In this document: one piece after another, positions 1-7,539 of the stretch
Position numbering within the stretch: position 1 is the first letter of the stretch
How the letters are laid out: every line of letters begins with the position of its first letter
Assembly: GCF_000231445.1 (NCBI RefSeq)
Contig: NZ_AGFR01000003.1
Location: 434,001-498,000 of the forward strand
DNA from: Commensalibacter intestini A911
GTDB lineage: Bacteria > Pseudomonadota > Alphaproteobacteria > Acetobacterales > Acetobacteraceae
Reading direction: 5' to 3'
Length of the DNA stretch: 64,000 nucleotides
Notes under the pieces: model-generated
The model's database searches: none
What the model was told of the DNA's origin: nothing
Seen by the model: only the letters and a program-made list of their open reading frames with translations
Program-made: the position numbers and the translations under genes

Positions 1-884
1 GTACCACTTAAGGATAGAGAGAATGTTCCAATGGCAAGGAGAATTGTCCAGACTTTAAGAGCTTCTCTTTTTTCCACGACCAATGCAGAATGAAGTAAGG
101 CTGTTCCTGTTAACCAAGGCAATAAAGAAGCATTTTCGACGGGATCCCAAAACCAATAGCCTCCCCAACCAAGAACGTAATAAGACCACCAAGAGCCTAA
201 TGCAATCCCACAGGTAAGTAATGCCCATGCTAAAACAGTCCAAGGCCTTACCCAACGTCCCCATGCCGCATCGACTTTACCTTCTAGTAACGCAGCAACT
301 GCAAAGGCAAAAGGCACTGAAAATCCAACATAGCCCATATATAAAATAGGAGGATGAAACGCTAATCCAGGATCTTGTAATAAAGGGTTCATTCCTTGCC
401 CATCTAGAGGGGCAGGCCATACACGTAAGAAAGGATTGGATGTTGTTAAACAAAATAGCTCAAATCCAGCGGCACTTCCGCCCATAATCGCAATAACTTT
501 GGCGCGTAAGGAAAGGGGAAGATGTTCACTATAAGCAGAAACAATTGCTCCAAAGAATGCGAGGATAAACGCCCAAAGTAAAATAGATCCTTCGTGATTT
601 CCCCAGACGCCAGTAATTTTATAAAGCAAAGGTTTATCAGCGGCACTATTTTGTAGGATATTTTGAACGGAGAAATCATCTGTAATCGCAGCTGTAATCA
701 GGCAAGCAAAAGCAAGTGCCAACGCGAAGAATTGTCCCCAAGCCAAAGGAGATGCCAAAGCCATAAGACGATTATTTTTTACTTTGCTACCCATCAAAGG
801 AATAATAAATTGAGCCCCTGCAAGGCAGCAAGCTAAAGCCAAAGTAAAATGACCAAATTCTGGGCTAAGTATTTTTGAGATCAC
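1..884 (-). CDS. ccmF: Cytochrome c heme lyase subunit CcmF (partial, N-terminal part)
   Basis: CcmF is the integral-membrane heme lyase subunit that attaches heme to apocytochrome c in the periplasm (system I maturation). The frame stays open from 884 to the left edge, about 294 residues, so the C-terminal half is outside the window. Visible are several membrane segments, the family stretch TGVWGNHEGS, and the tryptophan-rich WWD-type motif GGYWFWDPVENAS near the window edge. The chosen start is GTG at 884, giving MISKILSPEFGHF, which matches the usual N-terminus; no ATG is available upstream before the stop at 927-929, so the start is less certain than the identity. It is the last visible gene of ccmC-ccmD-ccmE-ccmF, separated from ccmE by about 165 AT-rich bases without a visible gene. 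Confidence 0.93.
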   Translation of the reverse strand, partial: MISKILSPEFGHFTLALACCLAGAQFIIPLMGSKVKNNRLMALASPLAWGQFFALALAFACLITAAITDDFSVQNILQNSAADKPLLYKITGVWGNHEGSILLWAFILAFFGAIVSAYSEHLPLSLRAKVIAIMGGSAAGFELFCLTTSNPFLRVWPAPLDGQGMNPLLQDPGLAFHPPILYMGYVGFSVPFAFAVAALLEGKVDAAWGRWVRPWTVLAWALLTCGIALGSWWSYYVLGWGGYWFWDPVENASLLPWLTGTALLHSALVVEKREALKVWTILLAIGTFSLSLSG

Positions 885-1049
885 AGCATTTGTCCAGAGT
901 AGATTGCGAATATAAATGAAAACAGATTAAATCTTTACCTTCTCTAACAAAAGCTATTGTAAAAAGAAATAACGAAAATCAAAGAGAAGGTTTAAAAGGT
1001 TTTGGTATTAGCCAGTTACTCATAATAAAATACAAGCAACATATTAATA

Positions 1050-1547
1050 TTATTGTTTAGGTTTAACCATATGATCCCAAGTATCTGCATCAGGTGGGGG
1101 GCCAAATTTAGGATCCCATTTGCCACTTTTTTGTAATGCTTCGGCGACTTCTTTGGGCATATAGGTTTCATCATGTTTAGCCAAGACTTCATTGGCAGTA
1201 AAAATATTATTTTGATCTAAGCTGCCAATGGCAATAACGCTTTGTCCCTCACGGAAAAGGTCAGGTAAAATACCTGTATAATGAACTTCAATCGCAGCTT
1301 GTCCGTCGGTTACTTTGAATTCTGCTGTGGGGGTTTGATCGTGATGAGAATAATGTAAAGAATTTGCAACAACCATTCCACCTAATCTAATGGTTGTTCC
1401 TTTTGCAGTGGGATGATTGATCAATTGAGAAGGTGCTTTGAAATAAACCAAATTATTCGAAAAAGCAGATAGAATTAAAGTAATGGCCAGAGCAAAGCAG
1501 ATCATTGCTCCTAAAACAATCCATAATCTTTTTGTTTTACGTTTCAT
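1050..1547 (-). CDS. ccmE: Cytochrome c maturation heme chaperone CcmE
   Basis: CcmE is the periplasmic heme chaperone that receives heme from CcmC and passes it to CcmF/CcmH. The 165-residue product has a positively charged N-terminus, one membrane anchor (about residues 8-29), then a small beta-barrel OB-fold domain. The heme-binding signature HxxxY is present as H125 and Y129 in LAKHDETYMP, followed by a short flexible tail. Length is typical of the family. The ATG overlaps the stop of ccmD (ATGA), indicating translational coupling in the ccmCDEF operon. Identity rests on motif and gene order, both of which agree. Confidence 0.96.
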   Translation of the reverse strand: MKRKTKRLWIVLGAMICFALAITLILSAFSNNLVYFKAPSQLINHPTAKGTTIRLGGMVVANSLHYSHHDQTPTAEFKVTDGQAAIEVHYTGILPDLFREGQSVIAIGSLDQNNIFTANEVLAKHDETYMPKEVAEALQKSGKWDPKFGPPPDADTWDHMVKPKQ

Positions 1548-1681
1548 GAGCGTTTATTATTTTGAATTTGAGCAAGTTTCTTTTGAACAGTTTTTAATTT
1601 TGTCCATGAATGCACAGATAATCCACCAATAGCAATAATGGTAATTCCATAAGCAGCAGCAAGATAAGGTAAATGGGTCAT
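1544..1681 (-). CDS. ccmD: Heme exporter accessory protein CcmD
   Basis: This 45-residue gene begins MTHLPYLAAAYGIT and has a single membrane segment followed by a basic cytoplasmic tail, the normal CcmD architecture. CcmD is a small membrane protein of the CcmABCD complex that helps release heme-loaded CcmE. It lies 12 bases after ccmC and its TGA overlaps the ccmE ATG. Because it is so short, sequence similarity alone would be weak; the position exactly between ccmC and ccmE makes the call firm. Confidence 0.9.
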   Translation of the reverse strand: MTHLPYLAAAYGITIIAIGGLSVHSWTKLKTVQKKLAQIQNNKRS

Positions 1682-1693
1682 GTGTTCAATGGC

Positions 1694-2452
1694 CTATTCA
1701 TTTAATAAAAGATGGCGCACTTGGCGTTCAAGAATAGCAGCACGTAATTGAATACAAACCAAAGCAATAAATCCCAAAGCAAACCCTATAAAGCAAAAAA
1801 TAAGGGGCCACATCATGGAAAGGCTCATTGCTGGAGCATGTGTTATACTAAACGTGCTTGGCTGATGTAAAGTATGCCACCAATTAACACTAAATTTGAT
1901 AATAGGTAAATCAAAAACACCAACTAATGCCAAAATGGCTGCTGCTTTATAGCCTTTTTGTTGATCATCAAAGGCATGAAGCAGTGTAATATGTCCTAAA
2001 TATAAAAAGAACAAAACGAGGACTGAGGTCAGTCGGGCATCCCATACCCACCATGTGCCCCACATGGGTTTTCCCCATAAAGAGCCTGTAATGAGGCAAA
2101 GCGCGGTGATAACCGCACCAATAGGGCCAATGGCTTCGGCAGCTAAATCAGCTAAAGGATGTTTCCAAATTAAAGAGCATAGCGCACAAAGTGCTAATCC
2201 AAAATAACCACCACTTGCTAAAATTGCCATAGGAACATGAATATACATAATTCTGACGCTGTCGCCTTGTTGCCAATCAGCAGGGGAAAAGAATAGTCCC
2301 CACACAATGCCAATAGATACAAACAAGATACCAAAGGCAATGACCCAAGGTTGTATTTTACTTTCGAAGCGTAAAAATGTTCCAGGGTTGGCAAAGCGAT
2401 GAATATTAAAGCCAGATTGTTTTGCAGAAGGTGGCACAGATGTTTTTGTCAT
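1694..2452 (-). CDS. ccmC: Heme transporter / heme handling protein CcmC
   Basis: CcmC is the membrane protein that presents heme to CcmE on the periplasmic side. The 252-residue product has about six membrane segments, the WWD-type motif WGTWWVWD at residues 131-138, and two candidate axial histidines: H72 in IHVPMA and H196 in NWWHTLHQPS. Length fits the family. It is the first visible gene of the minus-strand ccmCDEF cluster; ccmA and ccmB are not adjacent upstream, where a divergent yciI-like gene lies. A TATAAT-like box sits at 2481-2486 on the minus strand, but no convincing -35 box accompanies it. Confidence 0.96.
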   Translation of the reverse strand: MTKTSVPPSAKQSGFNIHRFANPGTFLRFESKIQPWVIAFGILFVSIGIVWGLFFSPADWQQGDSVRIMYIHVPMAILASGGYFGLALCALCSLIWKHPLADLAAEAIGPIGAVITALCLITGSLWGKPMWGTWWVWDARLTSVLVLFFLYLGHITLLHAFDDQQKGYKAAAILALVGVFDLPIIKFSVNWWHTLHQPSTFSITHAPAMSLSMMWPLIFCFIGFALGFIALVCIQLRAAILERQVRHLLLNE

Positions 2453-2590
2453 TTAGGAATGTTTTATAAAAAAGGAACTAATTATATACTATTACAATTG
2501 AACGATTTTTTTTTCAATTTTTAAAGTAGAAAGATTTGTTTTAGTATGCATAATTGAAGCTTATTAATTGATTATTATAAGGAAAATAAA

Positions 2591-2887
2591 ATGTTATTTG
2601 CGATTATGTGTACAGACAAACCAGATTGTTTAGAGTTGAGAACTGCGGTAAGACCAGAACATTTAGCATATTTAAAAACATACGAACAATATATAAAAAT
2701 TGTTGGACCGTTATTAGGCGGCAATGAAAAAAGTTGTGGCTCTTTGATTATTGTTGAAGTGGAGGATCGTGCTGCTGCTGCAGGATTTGCAGAAAGTGAT
2801 CCATATGCAAAAGCAGGATTATTTGAAAGCGTCGTGATTAGACCTTTTAAAATGGTTGGGTTTGAAGGGAAAATATTAGGACTATAA
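2591..2887 (+). CDS. YciI family protein
   Basis: A 98-residue protein of the YciI family, small ferredoxin-like-fold proteins related to muconolactone isomerase; their physiological substrate is generally unknown. Visible family traits are the N-terminal strand MLFAIMCTDKP, the conserved histidine H24 in RPEHLAYL, and the SDPYAKAGLF segment at residues 69-78. An AAGGA Shine-Dalgarno sequence lies about 8 bases before the ATG. It is divergent from ccmC and precedes the Hint-domain gene by 92 bases on the same strand, but no functional link can be read from that. In many proteobacteria yciI-like genes sit near unrelated housekeeping genes. Confidence 0.85.
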   Translation: MLFAIMCTDKPDCLELRTAVRPEHLAYLKTYEQYIKIVGPLLGGNEKSCGSLIIVEVEDRAAAAGFAESDPYAKAGLFESVVIRPFKMVGFEGKILGL

Positions 2888-2979
2888 TCACCAATATAGA
2901 TAAATCTATGAAAAGATACAATAATTCGATATAAGAAATTATTCTATTTTATAAAACATTAGTTTGGGTAAAGAGTAAA

Positions 2980-5900
2980 ATGAAGCTTCAATATTTAAAT
3001 CAGACTGATTTACCTATAGATTATATGGATGATGACTATTCAGTAGGAAGATTATCTAGAATTGATTATGATCCTGTAACGGATACCTATACTGCACAGT
3101 CTGATTTTGGAGCTGATGGTAAACCTGTGGCTATATATACTTTTCAGTTTACAGGGTTGTATAATTCTGATGGTAAACCAGACATTATATTCAAAAAAAC
3201 ACCGATTGATTTAACGGGAATTAGCAATGTTAAGTCTATTCGTCGTGACCCTAAAGGAGATGGGTTTTGGGTAACCACAGAAGAGGCTATGTCTGGAATT
3301 TATCATTCTCATACAGATGGTAGTGTTTCTAAGTTAAGCGCAATTCTCAGTAATATTGAAATAAATTCTCAACCTGACAAGAGTTTAAAAAGAGCAACTT
3401 GTGTTCTAGATGGATCGCATTATGTTGCATTAGAAAGAAATTTAACAACGGATGCAGCGGGTTATACACGGATTACCAAGTTTGATAGCGATGGAATTCT
3501 AGTTGCACAATATGCGTATTATACAGATCGTCCATCAACAATCGATGTGACAAGTAATGGTATCGCAGAAATTGTAGCAATTAATGAGCATCAATTGTTA
3601 GTAATGGAAAGAGGATATAATAATACTCCAGATGCTTCAACTGGAAAGTCTGTCAACCGTGTTCGGATTTATGAAATTGATTTGGACGGTGCACAGAATG
3701 TAGTGGATATTCCCAATTTAACTTCTGCTAATACGCAACTTGTCTCTAAAAATCTTGTTTTTAATTCAATGGATCCGTCAATTAGTGATGTTTTGGGCAC
3801 AACAGCAAATCGATTTGATAATATTGAAGGAATGACGTTCGGGCCAGCTTTGTCAGATGACAGATCTTCTTTGGTGCTTGTATTGAATGATAACTACAGT
3901 GCAAATCAAAACAAAACACAGTTTGTCAGTTTTGCTCTTAAGTCTCAATATGACTCATTGCAGAAACTTGAATATGTTAATCAGGTTGGTGTGGCTACAG
4001 ATTATGTGTTTACCGATCCTACTAGTGGGCTAAGCTATCAAATAGGTGGGCTATCAGGCATTGATTATGATCCAAAAACAGATACATATATTGTTGAATC
4101 GGATCATCAACCAAGTTCAGCGGCAAATTCTCCCAGTGCTTCTGTGATGTTTCGTATTAAATTAACAGGTCTAACAGATACGAATTCTAAACCAACAGTT
4201 CAGTTTTTAAGTGCTAAGTCATTATTGAATGAAAATGGACAACCCGTTTCTGATGTAGAATCTATTCGTTTTGATCCCAAGGGGGATGGATATTGGTATA
4301 CAACAGAGGAAAAGCCAGCAGGAATTTATCATTATCATAGTAATGGAACGGTGAGTCGGTTGGCGGTTCCAGATAATATAGCGACACGTGCACAGAATAA
4401 TTTAAGTTTGGAAGGATCTACTTTTTCACCAAATGGTTCCTATTTTGTGTCTATGGAGCGTAATTTAACAGGCGATTTAACTGGAGTTTCCAGAATTACG
4501 AAATATGATGCGCATGGAAATATTGTTGCACAATATGCGTATTATACAGACCGACCTTCTACGATTGATGCAACTAGTAATGGTATTTCTGAAATCTTGG
4601 CTTTAGATGATAATACTCTTTTGGTAATGGAACGCGGAGATAATAGTAAGCAAGTAGGCGTTACTCAAGGTGCATCTAGAAATCGTGTACGTATTTATAA
4701 AGTCAGTTTAATCGGTGCGCAAAACGTAATGGATGTTACGAATATTACTGCGGATAACACAACAACATTAACAAAAATGGAAGTGTTTAATTCTCAAGAT
4801 CCATCTATTGTTGATAAGTTAAATACTAATCAAACAAAGATTGATAATATAGAAGGGATGACTTTGGGGCCTAAATTAGCTGATGGGCGTCAATCCTTAA
4901 TTTTAGTTTCAGACGATAATTTTAATCCGGGTCAGTATAAAACACAATTTCTAAGTCTTGCTTTGGATGATGGTGATGCATGTTTCTTGGCAGGCACGTT
5001 TATTCGTGCAGAAAATGGACTGGTAAGGGTTGAAGACATTGTGCCTGGAGATCTTGTATATAGTGTAGGACATAATAATACGTGGCAATTACGTCAAGTG
5101 ATTTGGGTCGGTAAACAAACTACAACGGTTGCTGCATATAAGCATGATGATTTAGCAGGATATCCTATTTGCATTCGTAAAAATGCGATTGATGAGGGGG
5201 TTCCTTTTGCTGATTTATATGTGACAGCCGAACATTGTATGTTTTTTGATGATTATTTTGTGCCTATTCGCATGTTAGTGAATGGAAAGACAATTTTTTA
5301 TGATCATTCTTTTACGACTTATGACTATTATCATATAGAGCTAGAGAAACACAGTGTGATTGTAGCGAATGGAGCTTTATCAGAAAGCTATTTAGATACC
5401 GGAAATAGGCATTATTTTACGAGTAAATCACTTGATACTTTTTCATCTACTCGTGTTAAAAGCTGGGAAAGAGATGCTGCTGCAATGTTGATTACAAAAC
5501 GTGGTGGAGTGGAAGCTATTTTTTATGCATTAGATCAACGAGCAGATAGAATGTCTATTGAGTTAATCGAGCAAAAAAAAGTAAGAACAAACAATCCTGA
5601 TGTATACTTAATAACGGATAAAGGCTGTAAATTATTCCCTGTAAGAGTGACGGATACAGAAGTTTTATTCGAATTACCTTCTGATCTTAAGAATGTACGT
5701 TTGATATCTAGGACTTATCGTCCATGTGATGTTTGGGGAGCGCATTATGATAATCGTTATGTTCATGGTGTATTGGTCGGAGATATAGTGATGCATCAAG
5801 AGCATCAGAAATATATACTAGATATGCATTTATCAGGAAAAGAGTTATCTGGCTGGTTACCGCAATCTCACTCTCGTGCCAGGTGGACCTCTGGGAATGC

Positions 5901-5991
5901 TTTAATTCCATTAAAGTCAGTGGAAGATAATCGGAATATCTTATTATCTATTCAGATTGTTGAGACAGGCTCTTATGTTGTGAATGAGTAA
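2980..5991 (+). CDS. Duplicated phytase-like esterase domain protein with C-terminal Hint domain
   Basis: A 1003-residue protein in three parts. Residues about 3-327 and 330-666 are two copies of one module: both open with L-x-Y-x-N-Q and IDYDP-x-TDTY, contain FDPKGDG-type and YAYYTDRPSTID segments, and end in DNIEGMT followed by a DDN/NDN-containing strand. This resembles the esterase-like domain of the phytase family (PF13449-like beta-propeller). From C668 (DACFLAGTFIRAENG) a Hint domain of the type common in acetic acid bacteria follows, with the block-B TxxH motif T749-x-x-H752; the tail (LSGWLPQ...RARWTSG) is also typical of those proteins. There is no N-terminal signal peptide, so any export would need another route. 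Start ATG has GGGTAAAGAG upstream. Hint domains can cleave and transfer polypeptides; activity and substrate here are unknown. Confidence 0.8.
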   Translation: MKLQYLNQTDLPIDYMDDDYSVGRLSRIDYDPVTDTYTAQSDFGADGKPVAIYTFQFTGLYNSDGKPDIIFKKTPIDLTGISNVKSIRRDPKGDGFWVTTEEAMSGIYHSHTDGSVSKLSAILSNIEINSQPDKSLKRATCVLDGSHYVALERNLTTDAAGYTRITKFDSDGILVAQYAYYTDRPSTIDVTSNGIAEIVAINEHQLLVMERGYNNTPDASTGKSVNRVRIYEIDLDGAQNVVDIPNLTSANTQLVSKNLVFNSMDPSISDVLGTTANRFDNIEGMTFGPALSDDRSSLVLVLNDNYSANQNKTQFVSFALKSQYDSLQKLEYVNQVGVATDYVFTDPTSGLSYQIGGLSGIDYDPKTDTYIVESDHQPSSAANSPSASVMFRIKLTGLTDTNSKPTVQFLSAKSLLNENGQPVSDVESIRFDPKGDGYWYTTEEKPAGIYHYHSNGTVSRLAVPDNIATRAQNNLSLEGSTFSPNGSYFVSMERNLTGDLTGVSRITKYDAHGNIVAQYAYYTDRPSTIDATSNGISEILALDDNTLLVMERGDNSKQVGVTQGASRNRVRIYKVSLIGAQNVMDVTNITADNTTTLTKMEVFNSQDPSIVDKLNTNQTKIDNIEGMTLGPKLADGRQSLILVSDDNFNPGQYKTQFLSLALDDGDACFLAGTFIRAENGLVRVEDIVPGDLVYSVGHNNTWQLRQVIWVGKQTTTVAAYKHDDLAGYPICIRKNAIDEGVPFADLYVTAEHCMFFDDYFVPIRMLVNGKTIFYDHSFTTYDYYHIELEKHSVIVANGALSESYLDTGNRHYFTSKSLDTFSSTRVKSWERDAAAMLITKRGGVEAIFYALDQRADRMSIELIEQKKVRTNNPDVYLITDKGCKLFPVRVTDTEVLFELPSDLKNVRLISRTYRPCDVWGAHYDNRYVHGVLVGDIVMHQEHQKYILDMHLSGKELSGWLPQSHSRARWTSGNALIPLKSVEDNRNILLSIQIVETGSYVVNE

Positions 5992-6043
5992 ATAAGGCGT
6001 TCAGAAAGAATTTTTTATTTAAAAGGGGGTCTTTTTATTTCTT

Positions 6044-6805
6044 TTAAAATGTTTGTGTATCTTCTGCCCAAGGGATTAGTTTTTTTGTGCTGAAGGTAAC
6101 TGTTCCCCATAAGCATATTGTCATGATTGATAAAAGAAATAAAGCTGCAAACATAAGGTCTGTTTGAAAACGGCTATTGGCATTTTGCATTAAAAATCCT
6201 AATCCAGAAGACGCTCCAACCCATTCCCCAATTACTGCACCAATAGGGGCAATTGCTGCTGCAATACGTAATCCTGAAGCAAAAGCGGGTAAGGCCGCAG
6301 GGATACGGATGAATAAGAGTTGCCTTAGAGGGGAGGCATTCATTGTTTTGCCAAGTTCTATCCATCCTAGTGGGGTACGATTTAATCCGTCAAAAAAAGC
6401 CGAAGTGACAGGAAAAAAAATCATAATCATTGCCATGACTATTTTTGAATTCATTCCAAAGCCAAACCATAAAACGAGTAAGGGGGCGAGTGCAAATGTT
6501 GGAATAGATTGACTGATTAAAATAATGGGCATTAACCATTGTCGAACGAATGGAATAAGGCTCATGAGTAAAGCAAGCGCCATTCCTAAAGCACATCCTA
6601 AAATAAGACCTAAAATAGTTTCATTAAACGTTATAAAGGCAGCGTTCCAAAGTAAAGCTTGGTTATCTTTAAAAGCAATAAAAACAGATATTGGTGAAGG
6701 CAGTAAATATGGTGGAATACCAAAGAATTGGTATATTCCTTGCCATATTAATAATAAGCTGATGATTAAGATAGGAATACGAAAATAAAGTGGGATAGAG
6801 GTCAT
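6044..6805 (-). CDS. ABC transporter permease (HMP/thiamine, sulfonate or nitrate type)
   Basis: A 253-residue inner-membrane permease with about six membrane helices and a binding-protein-dependent transport motif around residues 165-200 (RIPAALPAFASGLRIAAAIAPIGAVIGEW), the EAA loop that contacts the ATPase. It belongs to the TauC/SsuC/ThiX-like group; residues QTDLMFAALF near the C-terminus are like those in the HMP (thiamine precursor) transporter permease ThiX. The start codon overlaps the end of the ATPase gene (ATGA), so the two are translated together. No periplasmic binding protein gene is adjacent, which leaves the substrate open between HMP/thiamine, sulfonates and similar small molecules. 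Confidence 0.85.
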   Translation of the reverse strand: MTSIPLYFRIPILIISLLLIWQGIYQFFGIPPYLLPSPISVFIAFKDNQALLWNAAFITFNETILGLILGCALGMALALLMSLIPFVRQWLMPIILISQSIPTFALAPLLVLWFGFGMNSKIVMAMIMIFFPVTSAFFDGLNRTPLGWIELGKTMNASPLRQLLFIRIPAALPAFASGLRIAAAIAPIGAVIGEWVGASSGLGFLMQNANSRFQTDLMFAALFLLSIMTICLWGTVTFSTKKLIPWAEDTQTF

Positions 6806-7539
6806 TGTAGAATATTTTTTTCAATTAGCAGATTTAATAAATGTGCTTGAGCTTGTTGTAAATTGAGGGCTTCTGGATGACGGGGAATGGTTCCTTCAAT
6901 AGGTGGGATATCATAAATTTGCACGGGATTTCCAGCTAAGACTTGAATATTTTCTCCTAATCGACACGCTTCAAAAGGGTCATGAGTAATCAGAATGACG
7001 GTTTTTCCTTTTAAAAGATCAGCTGTATATTCTTGCATTTTACTGCGTGTCACACTATCCAAAGCCGAAAAAGGCTCATCCATTAAAATAACAGGCCGGT
7101 TTTCATATAAAGTTCTCGCAAGAGCAGCACGTTGGCGCATGCCTCCTGAAAGTTGAAAAGGGAACTGATTGGCAGCCCCGTCCAATCCAACTTGTTTTAA
7201 AATATGTAAAGCGCGAGTTTTTTCTTTTTTCTCTTTACGGAGTTTACTGCCAATCATGACATTTTGTAAAATCGTTGTCCAAGGCATTAATAGGTCTTGT
7301 TGAGCCATATAGCTAATTTGAGAAGAAAGTGCTTCAGAATGATCAGATGTAATCTCGCCCTGAGTAATCGGTAGAAGCCCTGCGATCATTTTAAGGAGGC
7401 TGCTTTTGCCAACACCGCTAGTGCCTAATAGAATATTAAACATGCCACCTGTAAAAGAAGTGTTTAGTTCTGAAAAAACCGGTTTGTTTTTATAATCTAA
7501 TCTTAGATTACTGATGTAAATTGTAGGGGCGGTGGACAT
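6802..7539 (-). CDS. ABC transporter ATP-binding protein (ThiZ/SsuB/TauB-like)
   Basis: A 245-residue ABC ATPase that would energise the permease encoded downstream. Walker A is GTSGVGKSS, the Q-loop stretch is YMAQQDLLMPW, the signature is LSGGMRQRAALARTL, Walker B is PVILMDEPFSALD, and the H-loop is ILITHD. YMAQQDLLMPW resembles ThiZ ATPases of HMP uptake systems; SsuB/TauB are near relatives, so substrate is not settled. The gene starts at the last bases of the glycosyltransferase gene and overlaps the permease start by four bases, forming a tightly coupled three-gene unit. Confidence 0.9.
   Translation of the reverse strand: MSTAPTIYISNLRLDYKNKPVFSELNTSFTGGMFNILLGTSGVGKSSLLKMIAGLLPITQGEITSDHSEALSSQISYMAQQDLLMPWTTILQNVMIGSKLRKEKKEKTRALHILKQVGLDGAANQFPFQLSGGMRQRAALARTLYENRPVILMDEPFSALDSVTRSKMQEYTADLLKGKTVILITHDPFEACRLGENIQVLAGNPVQIYDIPPIEGTIPRHPEALNLQQAQAHLLNLLIEKNILQ

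Noticed and set aside
2553-2580. TTGAAG...TATAAG as a promoter of the YciI-like gene.
   Set aside because: The -10-like box overlaps the Shine-Dalgarno, leaving no room for a transcript start before it.
4981-5480. Hint domain read as an intein inserted in a host protein.
   Set aside because: There is no C-terminal His-Asn splice junction followed by a continuing extein; the domain order matches stand-alone Hint proteins of acetic acid bacteria.
6177-6788. Open frames on the plus strand opposite the ABC permease gene.
   Set aside because: They mirror the permease coding frame, have no ribosome site, and give no protein-like composition.
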